Notes under the pieces: generated by a model
Database searches by the model: none
What the model was told of the DNA's origin: nothing
What the model saw: only the letters and a program-made list of their open reading frames with translations
Source of the DNA: Capsaspora owczarzaki ATCC 30864
Lineage: Eukaryota; Opisthokonta; Filasterea
Assembly: GCF_000151315.2 (NCBI RefSeq)
Contig: NW_011887292.1
Coordinates: 1,961,181 to 2,025,180 of the forward strand
Length of the DNA: 64,000 nt
Direction of reading: 5' to 3'
Program-made: the position numbers and the translations under genes
Part shown: piece by piece, positions 44,930 through 55,811 of the stretch
Position numbering within the stretch: the stretch's first letter is position 1
How the letters are laid out: each line of letters opens with the position of its first letter

Positions 44930-47900
44930 TTACGATGACTTGAGAGCCGATGGCGGCTTGTGCGCAACATAACGGACACGTCGACGAGCTTGCGAGCCAG
45001 AAGAACCCGAAGAGCTGCTGGACGGCCCGGGTTCATCGTCTTCACTACCGCTGTTGTCCGCGGGAGCCCCACGGCCCCGGCTCGTTTGCTGCTGCTGAAG
45101 CCGTTGTTGCAGACGCTGCTTTCGCGACACTTGTTGCTTGCCGCCCGCTACCTGAGCTTGTTGCTGCTCACGAGCCTTTGGGCGGAAACCGACTTGATGG
45201 AACTGAAAGTTGCAAGTTTGCCAGCAAGAGCAACGTCAGTGGGGATGCGAGAAATGCCAATGACATTCAAAAAGCAGGAAAATAGTCAACAAACCTTGGC
45301 AGTGGCTTCATGCGAAACGTGGTAGTAGTTTTCGGATTCAACTCGAACAGTCAAGGCGTACTCGCCAGGGTTGTCGGCGAACGGGAAGGCAATCTAGATT
45401 GCCAATTAGAGGCGTTAGTTGAGCAATAGTGTTCAAACTCAAGCAGAAACGCAGAAAAGCAGAAAAGCTGCGTTCCCCCTCCCTCAAGCACAAATGTTGG
45501 AGCATACCTTCACGGTTCGCTTCTCGCTCTTCAAGATCGAAACAACACATCCCAACTTGTACCATTGCAGGGCGTCGGTTTGGGTCACAGTGTTGCCGTG
45601 ACGGCGCGGCGGGGCAATCATCAAGTACCAGCACGGCTCTTCGATTGGCTGTGTTTTGGGGGATGACAGACGCAGATCAGATGAGAAAGGGCAACCTTAC
45701 TGTGACCGAAATGCCCGCACCACATGTTCTCAAAAACTGACAGCAGGCATGAAAGGGGCAGAAATGGCCTCATCGACCGGTTCGGTCTCGGCCTTTTCGG
45801 TCTTCTCGGCATCCTTCGCCTCCTTTTCTTTCGGCTTCTCAGCATCGGCCTTGTCCTTGGGCAAGTCCTCGTCATCCGAGCCAGAGTCTGACTCCTGACC
45901 AACTGCAGCAGTGACAACCTTGGAGCGGATGCGTGACTGCTTGTACTGCTTCTTGTCCTTCTTTGAAGGGTCGGCCGCCTCAATCTTGAGCTTGCCTGTG
46001 GTACGGCGAATGTACTCTGCGGCGCTCACAACACTGAAATCAATCTCGAGCACAAAGTAGTGCATGACCGGGACTGTCACAAGAAGAAAGCCAGATGCCC
46101 AAATAGTGAACACGCAAGTTGGTGACCAAAAATCATGCAAGCACCGAAACCAAACCAAAAACACACAACAAAAAAAGCAAAAAACATACCGACACGCAAC
46201 TCAAAGTACGGGTAGCGCAAAGCAGCAAAGAACGCAGACACAGCCAGACGCTTTTCAGCGGTCAAAAGCGGAAGAAGCGAACTGAAAGTCGCGACCCAGG
46301 ATAGCAGAACGCAGTGAGAAAGCAACGATACAACAATCACAAACAAACAAAAACAAAAAACAAGGTCTCGAACAGCAACCAAAACAATAAAGGCACTCAC
46401 TGTGAGCTTTCGTGCTCCAAAGCTGCTCCCAAGGTTGCCAGCGAGTAGACGGGGGATTTGCGACGAACAAGCGGGAGGGCATCCGCTGTAACGAGGCCAG
46501 GTGTTTGAAGAAGCTCGGCAACAGCGCCTTCGACAAAATCGTCGGAGGCACTGACGACAGCAGTCGACTCGGCAGGCGCGGCCAAGGGAAGGCCACCACG
46601 CGGCCAACTCGCCTGCACGACGCATTGGCGAACCATCAAGTTGGTAAGGACAAGCGACAAGTCACCGCGTTCAGCGTCGTCCTCGCACTGAGCCCAATCA
46701 ACAATGGTGGCGTTTGCCGCGATGCCCAGCATTGCGCGATGCAGCTTGTGCACACGACCCAAGACAATGGTGCGGTCTAACGATAGTACCAACACAGGAG
46801 AGCAAAGCGTAACGGATCAGCGCACAGGCTCTCGATCAAGAACTGACAGAAGCAAACAAACAAACCAAAACAACCCACAAAACAAAACAAACACCAAAAA
46901 CTCACCTTTCGCCATGCCATCGGACAGCTGCACACGTCGGAGGTGCGACCAGAGCAAAACCAACGCGGGAGTAGCAGTCGCTTTCAGGAATACACGATGC
47001 TCCGCTTGCAACTGCGAGTCAAGAAGAAACCAGACAAGACGGAATGAGCTGGCAAACGCATGGAACACGAGCAGATGGAAGCAGCTCAGAGACATACCTG
47101 TTGACGCAAAGAATCAATGTCGGCACGGTTGCTGCTCAATCCTTCATTAAACTCTGGCGCATTGCCATACTGCTCCAGGACGTCTGTTGCAGAAAACGAC
47201 AGTTGTGAGCTCACACTGGCCCGACGACGGAAAAAAAAGAAGGCGCACAAAAGCGCCGTGTCTCACCTTCCATGCTCGCATCAATCGGAATTTGCTTGTA
47301 AAACGCGGCATACGCCTTGACAGATCCGTCAAACGCGCGGTTGCGGCGAAGATAGCTCACGGCCTGTTGGTCAAAGTTGACACGCATCCAAATGAGTAAG
47401 TCAATGTGTCGCCAGTTTCCGCACCCGACAGTGTACACGCACCTTGTACAAACCAAACGCAACAATGAGCACAATGATAGAAAGCTGCCACTTTTCAAGA
47501 CGAGGGAGTGCAAAACCGGCGCTGATGGCTGTGTTTCATGCAATCATAAGACCAAAAGTGGTTAGAAGTGAGAAGACATCAGCGGCAATGGTATCGTGAA
47601 AATTGAAAAGCGCCCAGCAGAGTTCAAGGACTCCCCACCCCCAGGAAAACAGGACAACGAAAAAACAAAACAAAACAAACCAAACCAAACAAACCAAACA
47701 AACCAAACAAACCAAACAAACAAACAAACAAAAAAAAAGGTCGCGTGGCGCTGACACGTCCACCTTTGTCTCTCCACTCAAAGCACCCAATCAATGTCAA
47801 GCATCGCCCTTTACCTCTCGGTCCGTCGGGGTTGTTGTACAGTTCCCAGTTGCGACGTGTTTCGGGGTCGGTGAGTGCGTCATGCGCCTTGGCGATTTTG

Positions 47901-48696
47901 ATAAACAGCTCGCTGGCGACGTCGTTGCCGGGATTGCGATCGGGGTGGTACTTGCGCGACAGATCGCGGTACTTGGCCTTGATCTCTTTCTCAGAGGCAC
48001 CCTACGCATCAAGCACGCAAGTGAGCGAGTCGACAAGGGAGCCGCACATTGCAGCAAAGGCTCAAGCGCGGCATCAGCGATGGAGGGCCAGCTTGAGAGA
48101 GCGGCAGCCAGCCACTCTGAGATGGAGCTGCAAAATCATACATACATGGCTGATGCCGAGAATTTCATAGGGGTCCCAGAGAGGCTCGACGGTCACGGAG
48201 GCCCAGTAGAACAGCACCCAGAACGCAACCCAACCGCCAATGACAATCGAAAGTCTGTCCCGTCCCGGCGCCCGACCACCGCCAAAAACCCAAAGCGTGA
48301 GTGTACAGAGTTGTAATGGACGAATCGGTACAGCCGATGGCTCGCGTGCGTGACTTACAGCTTGATGTTGATGGACTTTTTGGAGGCTGCGGAGTTGGAG
48401 AAGGCGAGGAGCAGGGGCACCGACACACATCGATCCGCATCGCCACAAAGCAAAGCGTCACAAAGCAAGCCAAACAGAACGTCAGTCGAGTGCATCGAGT
48501 CCGTCAGTCGAGTCAGCGATGCACGACTTGTCATGAGACAGCAATAATAATACAAAAAAAAAAAAAAAAAAAAAACCAGAGCCTTTGCAACAAAACGCAT
48601 GGACGAAAGAAACGCAAGGTCGCGACGGCTTGGATGCGCTTGCGTCAGAGCCCCCCTCGTCGGCATCATCGAACACTTGAAGCCGCAACAACGATG

Positions 48697-48731
<35 letters not shown>

Positions 48732-48913
48732 TGGCGGTGGAACAATGCATCCACAAACGTACACTTCTTGTCCAGCTCAGTGCTCGCAGACGGGCGGAGA
48801 GCGGCGTAGATCTGGTTCAGGAGGACGATCGTGGCAGGAACGAGGCCAACGACAAGCAGCGCCTGCACAAAGACAATGTACGCGGACTGATCCGGCGCCT
48901 GCTGATACACCAT
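44930..48913 (-). CDS. SEC63: SEC63, J-domain subunit of the ER translocon
   Basis: Recruits BiP to the Sec61 channel. Fourteen exons: 48913-48763, 48386-48359, 48254-48146, 48001-47815, 47528-47443, 47363-47267, 47183-47098, 47011-46906, 46776-46401, 46281-46190, 46073-45742, 45648-45508, 45393-45295, 45202-44930; ~720 aa (human 760). Three membrane segments (~residues 11-35, 63-80, 172-185) flank a lumenal J domain with DPYEILGIS and KYHPDRNPGND (HPD motif present). The Brl region follows (LPLLTAEKRLAVSAFFAALRYPYFELRV; VPVMHYFVLEIDF). An acidic Lys/Glu linker precedes the final beta fold (EEPCWYLMIAP, ENYYHVSHEATAK). The tail is Ser/Gln/Arg-rich rather than purely acidic. Phases agree at every junction. 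Confidence 0.93.
47668..47737. repeat. Degenerate AAAC-type tandem repeat in a SEC63 intron
   Basis: AAACC and AAAC units alternate for about 70 bp in the intron after the J-domain exon. Simple-sequence expansion. Confidence 0.8.
48698..48729. repeat. CAG/CTG microsatellite in SEC63 intron 1
   Basis: About ten CAG units on the + strand, in the 376-bp first intron of SEC63. It is non-coding in the splice model. A 22-base A-tract lies nearby at about 48554-48575. Confidence 0.85.
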
Positions 48914-49127
48914 CCTTGACGAGAGAGAGAGAGAGAGAGAGAGAAACAGAAAAAAAAAAAAAAAAAGACTGGAAATTGAACGATCAGTCTTTTACTTTGT
49001 ATTACATTGTAACAGCAACACAGCAGATCGGACCTCGGCTTTGATTGACGCAAAGCGGGCTTTCAACTCCAAGCGGCGGAAAAGCGATTCTGGGAATTGC
49101 ACGATATTGCACAAAAGACAGCAAAGG
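48914..49127. promoter_or_regulatory. Bidirectional promoter region between SEC63 and CCDC174
   Basis: 214 bp between opposed start codons. It contains a (GA)n run at about 48921-48943 followed by an A-tract. Probably a shared promoter. Confidence 0.5.
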
Positions 49128-51404
49128 ATGGATGGAAGCGACCAGGACGACTTTGGTCCGTCGCCAACAGCGAGGACGACGACTGACATGTATGGTCGGA
49201 GCATCAGTGGCCGAGGTGCGACCACCAAGGAGATCAAAGTCAACGCTTCATCTGTACGTATGCCCTCTATCTTGCTCTTGGTCGCAGCTGTGCGTGCGTT
49301 GACTCAATCCCATTCCCGTCTCTCTCTCACCCTGCTCCAATTGCCAGCTCGTCGACCTCAAAGCCGAGCTGTTCAAGCGCCAGGAGCACATGAATCGCAC
49401 TGGAGCAGCTGCTACGCTGGTACCCTCCAGCACCAAGGTGAGCGGGTCGAGTCTACAGTAGTGCCTCGACAATCGGTCGCGACGCAGACCACTCTCGACA
49501 GTTGTCGACTGTTCGACTGTGACACTTGAGCTGACATTGGCGAAATCTTGTTGTTCATTTAGTTGAAGCCATCATTGCTTGTCAAGCAAAACAAGGGCGT
49601 GCAGGACCGGCAGCGACGAGATGCGGAAGCTCGTGCAGCCGTCGTCGCCATGAACCGCGAGATCGACCCTGATGCATTGGTTCACTCACGCGCAGCACTG
49701 GAAGCGAAAGCTGCCATCTATGATCGCATTCACCGCGGCGAGGGCTCATCCGCAGGTATGCTGTTCCCCCCCCTCTTCGGTTTACGACTAGACTTAAATG
49801 GTGTTGCTGCACACTCTGCTTACTCCAAGCACTTGCATTATTCGTACACAGAGCAACAAAAAAGCGATCGTTATTTAGTGGACTTTGAGGTCAAGTCATT
49901 TAAACCAAGAGTACGGCTGCGTATTTTGCGTGTGCCCAACGTTTGCTTCGCAATCGTTTCGTGTTGCGCGTTTGATTTCACTGACGAACGTCGCTGGGAT
50001 GACAGGTTGATAATCACACGTCGCAAGACGAGCTAGTTGATCCAATACAGCTTGGCGAGGCCGCGTTTGGCGATCCAGACGAGCAGGTCGAGTTTGTAGA
50101 TTATCTCGGGCGGACACGAACGTGTCGTCGTGCCGAGTTGCCGCAATTGCTGGCCGCCGACCGACGGGACCGTCTCCACGAAATCAAAAGCTCAGATCGG
50201 TCGGGCAATAGTCGAAGGCGACGACGATCGAATTCGTTGTCCGACGAGGATGAGAGCAGACGCAGTCCTCGTCGCGATGATGATCGCTATGCCGCCGTCC
50301 CTCCTCCAAGTTCCACTGGTGGGAGTGAAGATACGTACGTGTGCTGGGTGAAACCAGTTTTTTTTCTGGCCATTTTTTTGTTTCTCTGGCGCGTGCGGTA
50401 CGAGTCTGTGATGATTGACTCACACTTGCTTCTCAAATTGCCTCCGTTTTCCAACCTCAAATCCAGGCCCTGGGATCCAAGCAAGCGAGACTATGAGGAT
50501 CGAAGACACCGTCCAAGGAGCCGATGGGACGAGCAACAGTCCGAGCAACCCACGGGGCCAATCCACTTTGAAACTGTTCGATCTGGAGGTATGGGGACTA
50601 TTCAATGATGGCCTCTCCTTTGCTTCTTGCCATTCGTCTTGTGTTGCTCAATTGGGACTGGTTCGCGACTGCAATGCGTAGAAATTCGAACACTTGGTGC
50701 TGGTTATTACCAATTTTCGACCGATGCGACAGAGCGCCAACTGCAACTCGATTCATTGAAGGCATTGCATCAGCAGGTACGGTGCTTTTGTCCTGCACAC
50801 AAGATGACAAGATGCTTGGCCACTTCGGCCATGCTTTTTTTTTTTTGTGGCACGACTGACTTTTTTGCTTTCGCTCGACTCTCTGGCTGGCTTCACAGAC
50901 ACTTGAACAGCGCAAGAAGCGCGAAGGTCTCTCCAAGTTGAGGGAGTCGATGATTGCCCGGCGGTTGGAAATGGTAAGACCGCGGGGTGTTGCCCCTCTG
51001 ACCGAAAAAAAAAAAACCAAACAAAAAATCGAGCTGCCAAATCTCATCGCTGGATGACGGTTGTTGCTTGGTGGGAGCAGATCCATCAGCGGAAAGAAGC
51101 AAAGCTGCAGCGTGCCCAAGCTCTACACCTTGCTGGTGATGATCAGGTTGTGGAAGCTGAGGACGATCCAGCGACGAGCGAGCAGCAGAGTGACCGCTTT
51201 GCGCATTCCGAAGGGCCTGAGCCCGATTCGCTCGCCAATCGCCCCGATGCAGACATGTCACATGAAGGCAATCCTGCTACCGCGCACAATAGCGACGATA
51301 GCAGTGACAGCGATTCCGAGAATCAGCCGACGATGGATATCAGTCAGCTACTCGCCTTTTTCAAGGCCAAAGCTGCTGCACACGATGCCTCGCAAGATGA
51401 ATAG
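49128..51404 (+). CDS. CCDC174: CCDC174-like exon-junction-associated nuclear protein
   Basis: Human CCDC174 is a nuclear protein reported with the exon junction complex. Nine exons: 49128-49253, 49348-49437, 49563-49755, 49852-49889, 50006-50334, 50467-50588, 50682-50776, 50899-50973, 51081-51404; 463 aa (human 467). Family landmarks in order: SSLVDLKAELFKRQEHM, KPSLLVKQNKGV, DRYLVDFE (human MYLVDF), FVDYLGRTRTCRRAELPQLL, GPIHFETVRSGE, RTLGAGYYQFSTD, and EQRKKREGLSKLRESMIARRL, then an acidic Ser-rich tail ending with a helix MDISQLLAFFKAKA. The middle holds an Arg/Ser-rich region (RRRRRSNS), unusual for the family and suggestive of splicing factors. The final 109 bases are part of a tandem duplication. 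Confidence 0.9.
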
Positions 51405-51600
51405 GGAGTCGTGCAGGGTAGATGCTATTCAGAAATCAAACTCTGTCGACGATAGCAGTGACAGCGATTCCGAGAATCAGCCGACGATGGATATCAGTCA
51501 GCTACTCGCCTTTTTCAAGGCCAAAGCTGCTGCACACGATGCCTCGCAAGATGAATAGGGAGTCGTGCAGGGTAGATGCTATTCAGAAATCAAACTCTGT
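51293..51600 (+). repeat. Perfect 154-bp tandem duplication over the 3' end of CCDC174
   Basis: Copy 1 (51293-51446) and copy 2 (51447-51600) agree base for base as I read them. Copy 1 includes the last ~37 codons, the stop and 42 bases of 3' UTR; copy 2 lies wholly downstream of the stop. 154 is not a multiple of three. Confidence 0.93.
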
Positions 51601-52221
51601 GTACTTCATTCGCTGTTAACGGAAAAAAAAAAAAAGCCATCGAAAAAGTCGAAAACGCCAGAAAATAAAACGAAACGAACGAAAGCAAATAGTAGTGTAA
51701 GATTGTTCCAGCCAGCTATTCTGCCCTTGCTCATGGAAACGAGCAGCACAGATGAAGCGCCAATTGGAATTTCTCTGCTGACCAAGTGTCGGCACAGCCT
51801 CATCAGGCACTCTACGGCGTCTGCAACAAAAAGGGTTGAGTGAAATTTCTTCCGCTCAGCCCTCCCATTGCAGAGGATGCCGTAGATAAAAGCAGCGTGC
51901 TCGGCTTATGAGGCCAGGTCTCAACTGCCGAACAACCAAAACCACAGACCCGATCAAGCCAGTACAGGCAAAGCCAAGGCGAGCATCCGCTCGATCCGCT
52001 GCTATTTGAGCTGCAGCGAGCGACTTTCTGCCTGGCTTTCCTGAATTGCTCGAGCGGCCATTTTGGGATGATTCAGTCTCTTTGTGCTCGCACGTCCCGA
52101 ATTTCACAAGCGAACGTCCCCCGCTCGCCGCCCTCCACTCTCAAGAGTCCAAGTTTCAAGCACCACAAGCATTCACACACACACACACACACACTCAGCT
52201 TCAGAAATTACCGTGCAGACA
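51405..52221. other. Intergenic region between CCDC174 and REXO4
   Basis: 817 bp containing the second copy of the 154-bp duplication, an A-rich run at 51620-51635, and a (CA)n run at 52173-52192 just before the REXO4 start. No gene recognised. Confidence 0.45.
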
Positions 52222-54390
52222 ATGAAGAACACGGGCAAGCCAGCAGCAACTGCAGGCCGCACGAGGTCAACCGCGCCCACGAGGACTGCTGATCGTGCTG
52301 CATCCGGACACAAGCCGAACACAGCCCCGGCGAAGAAGAAGGCAGCAGCAACAAAGCCTGCTGGATCTGCAGACAAGACGCAAGCGGCTGCCGCATCTGC
52401 TGCAGGCGGCGTCGAGGCGCCTCGTGCTGCAGTCAGCAAGCCCAAAGCGCACACAAAGAAGCCAAAGGTGGCTGAGCCTGTTGCCCCGCTTCCCGCCCTG
52501 CCCTCCAAGCCCGGCGATGTTTCAGCCAACTGGAAGGCGCTCATGGCGGTCAGTGGGTTTGTGTGTTGCGGCGATGGAAGGAAACGAGGCGATTCACTTG
52601 TTGCTTGACACCATCTTTGTGAATCCATTGCTGCCTCATGGCACAGACGCTGCCCCCGTCCAAGCCACAAACTACCTTCAAGCGTCGCCGGGACATGAAG
52701 CGTCAAGAAAACGACCAAGATTCGACCGACGCAACCGGAGCGCGGAAACGGTAAGCCGGAATGGTTTGCGCTTGGAGCATTTCGGAAGAATTCTCACAAC
52801 TCACGACGAAACCCTTGCAGAGTCGCACTCGACGAAAGTGCCGCTGCGGAACCTCTTAAACGAGGCAAGACCAAGCGAGTTTGGAAGGACTTGTCATCGC
52901 TGATTGCTGGAGACTTTGCTGGGTACGAGATTCATCCCTTGTGCTTGTGTTTTGTTTTGTTTGATTGTTTTGGTTGGGGGGTGGGGGAACAGCAGATCTT
53001 GTGATTGCGTTCACTGATCGAGGCTTGTGTTTGAAAAACAGACCGACAAAGTTTATCGCAGTCGATTGCGAAATGGTCGGTGTTGGAGAGCGAGGCGAGC
53101 GTAGCGCCTTGGCACGTGTTTCGGTGGTCAACTACTTTGGCCAAGTACTGTACGATTCGTTTGTCAAGCCCCAAGAGCGTGTCACCGACTATCGCACCCG
53201 CTGGTCTGGAGTTCGACCAAAGGATCTCGTTAACGGTACGAGTGGCCAAAGTATTTTTGTGTTTTTTTTTTTTTGCCTCTATTTTTCGTTTGCTCACGCC
53301 CTTGAAAAATTGTTCCACCTGATCTTCACCTTCAGCTGTTACGTTTGCTGAAGCACAAAAAGCCGTGTCCGCCATCATTCGAGGACGAAAGTTGGTCGCG
53401 CACGCTGCCTCGAACGATCTGCAAGCAATGCTTTTGTCGCATCCAAAGCACGACTTGATAGACACGTCCTTGTTCCGCCCATTCAAGCAGTACTCCAAAG
53501 GTCGGACGCCTGGTTTGAAGCGTTTGGCCATGGAGCTGCTCGATGTCAACATCCAGATTGGCGAGCACTCTTCGGTGGGGGTCTTTTTTTTTTTGAGTGG
53601 TTGGAGTTTGAGAGCTTTTTGTCGCCGATTCCGCTCTGAGACATTGTGCTCATAATGTTGCTTTTGTTTCCTCTGGTAGGTGGAAGACGCTCGCGCCACA
53701 ATGGCCATCTTCAGGAAGATTCAACCCGAATGGGACAGCACGAAAAACATGAAGCCGTCCGAGGTGCGCCGTCTGAAGGAAGATCGCGTTCGCCGCAAGC
53801 AGCACCAAGCCGACAATGAGAGCGACAGCGACGAAGATGATGAAGATGATGACGAGTCCGAGGAGCAAGATGTGGCAACGGTTGAAGCGATCATGGCTGC
53901 TCGTTTTGGCAACGATGATGACGACGAGCCCTCTGATGCTGGACGCAAGGAGATGGATTATGAAGAATGGACTGCTCGCAACGCCGAGAAGGCCCAGGCA
54001 AAGCTCAAGGCACGCGCAGACGGTATTGCCAGCAGTGTCGACAGCATGCTTTCTTCAGGACGCGCCATGCCGGCGACCAGCGCACCCACCCCATCGCGTT
54101 CGGTGTTGGCCATCGAGATGAACGTCAAGCCGGATCAGGTGGCGACCTCAGCGCTCCGACGAAAGCAGCAGCAGAGCAAGGCAAAATCGTCCGCGCCCGC
54201 TGTGGCAGCGCCCGTTGTTGCCTCCAAGCTGACTTCCAGTTGCAGCGTTGCATTCGGTGGCGTGGTGCGCAATGGTCAAGGTGTCGTTTCCTCGTCTGCG
54301 ACAGCCTCAGCGTCAGCCAACCTGCTCATGAACAAGTTTATGCAAGCGGCCCAAAAGTCAAAGACGTCTGCCACTCTATCACGCTGGTAG
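52222..54390 (+). CDS. REXO4: REXO4-type DEDDh 3'-5' exonuclease
   Basis: Nucleolar exonuclease; the yeast relative Rex4 acts in pre-rRNA processing. Six exons: 52222-52548, 52647-52750, 52821-52922, 53042-53235, 53336-53574, 53680-54390; 558 aa. A Lys/Ala-rich, likely nucleolar-targeting N-terminus (1-110) precedes KRVWKDL and the exonuclease core: [20 protein letters not shown] (Asp and Glu), [27 protein letters not shown] (Asp), [12 protein letters not shown] and [12 protein letters not shown] (His and Asp). All five DEDDh residues are present. After the domain comes a ~230-residue tail absent from human REXO4 (422 aa): an Asp/Glu run, then Ala/Ser-rich sequence and a Lys-rich end. The chosen ATG is the first in frame after a (CA)n tract. 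Confidence 0.92.
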
Positions 54391-54597
54391 ACCCGTTTTG
54401 TTTCGTTGCTGTTGTATTCGACAGACTGCATCACGTCAACTCCACCTCCCTCACCATCACCATCACCACCACCATGCACCGATGCTATGAAGTGGCGCGG
54501 TGCACATGTTTCATGATTTGGTTGTCACTGGAACACAATATGCTGTAGAAAAACAAAACAAAAACACTGATGCAAAAAGGCAACAAGGCCTGTGTCT
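54391..54597. other. Short intergenic region between convergent genes
   Basis: 207 bp between the stops of REXO4 (+) and the sigma-1/ERG2 gene (-). Contains a CACCAT-rich run; nothing else seen. Confidence 0.35.
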
Positions 54598-55554
54598 TCA
54601 AATTTTGCCACGCAAGAGCTCACGTACAACGGCAACACCGTAAATTCGGAGGGTTTTCGCAAGCGTCATAAAGTCGGTCGTGCTGAAAATGGTGTCGGCA
54701 ACGGCAAACAGGATGGTGGACGGAATGACACCGCGTCCCAACTCGAGCATGTACGTTCCGCTGGTCCACTGCACACCCGTGACTTCGCCACGGGCATGGT
54801 AGATGGTATCACCCGCCTTGTGGACGACGCTGCGGACGGTGCCTTCCGGCCACTGGCGGAACTCGCCCGACAGCATTGTGTCCCAAATGTCAGCCCAATA
54901 GCGACCCGAGTTTCCCGAAGTGTTGAGTTCTGTGCCAAAGATCAGCACGTATCTGTGGTTATGGAGCGCAATGGATGTTGTTTCATACGGGGGTCAGCGA
55001 TCGACTGTGCTCCGAGAGAGAGAGAAAAGCAGTTCAGAGCAAAAGTGGCGCGATTTTGCGCATTTTCAAACGCACGCTCAACTCACTCAGTCAAGGACGC
55101 GTGGAGCAGACCGAAGGTGCCCATCCAGCCACCCGCGTTGATGAAGATGAACTCGACCTCCGGCAGGATGTGATCCGGGTACAGGCGGCGGAGCTCGGTC
55201 GTGATGTTGGCGAACGCCGTCTCGCGATCCAATTGATCTGCTGCGCTCTCCAAACACCCACCAAAGCTTCGCAGTGAGCAGAAGCCCGCACAGCCACACA
55301 TCCCCAGCCATCCAGTTCCACCATGCCCAGAATGATTGAATCTAGTCACATCTGGCGCTCAAGGACCAAGAACATGGGCCCCTCCCTGAATGCATGCTCG
55401 CTTTACCAACGCAACGCTCGGCAATCTTTTGGAGCTCGGCTTGGTCAAACAGGTAGGTCTTGTGGTCGAGATAGTACTGCAAGCCCATCGCAAAGACGGC
55501 GAGAATAACGGCAATCGAGCCAGCGTACTTGAAGAGCGATCCGAGCTTGCCCAT
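54598..55554 (-). CDS. SIGMAR1: Sigma-1 receptor / ERG2 C-8 sterol isomerase family protein
   Basis: ER membrane protein of the family that includes fungal sterol C8-C7 isomerase Erg2 and animal sigma-1 receptor. Three exons: 55554-55407, 55240-55087, 54952-54598; 218 aa (human 223). An N-terminal membrane helix (~9-27) is followed by [70 protein letters not shown], and FSTTDFMTL with a hydrophobic end. The two acidic residues essential for ligand binding or catalysis are kept (Asp in WDT, Glu in LELGRGV). Sequence alone does not separate isomerase from receptor. The exon 1-2 junction was set by GT/CAG and phase; a nearby alternative exists. Confidence 0.92.
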
Positions 55555-55811
55555 GGTGATCAAATTTGAAATGAAGAGAGTCTAGCCCGACTTGCACTGC
55601 TTGACTGATCAACAAGCTTTCAAACAAAGCCAAATGTTACACCCGAGAGGGAGGAATAGGTAGATACGAAATATATTGAGCACTGCGCTAACAGATTTGG
55701 GTTGGGGTGTAACACAGAGGGGGCCCCAAAAACAGTGCAAAATCAGTGAAAATACTATCCGCACACACTCTCTTTTCGACTCTCCTGTAGACCTTCTTGC
55801 CATTTAGTCTC
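55555..55811. promoter_or_regulatory. Bidirectional promoter region between sigma-1/ERG2 and the ATPase gene
   Basis: 257 bp between opposed starts. No clear motif; a run of G then C occurs near 55720. Confidence 0.4.

Noticed and set aside
48698-48729. CAG run considered as a coding polyglutamine or polyserine tract
   Set aside because: It lies in SEC63 intron 1 of a phase-consistent model and the frames around it have no homology.
51061-51558. Longer + strand frame ending in the second copy of the 154-bp duplication
   Set aside because: It reads CCDC174's last exon out of frame before entering copy 2; the homologous frame stops at 51404.
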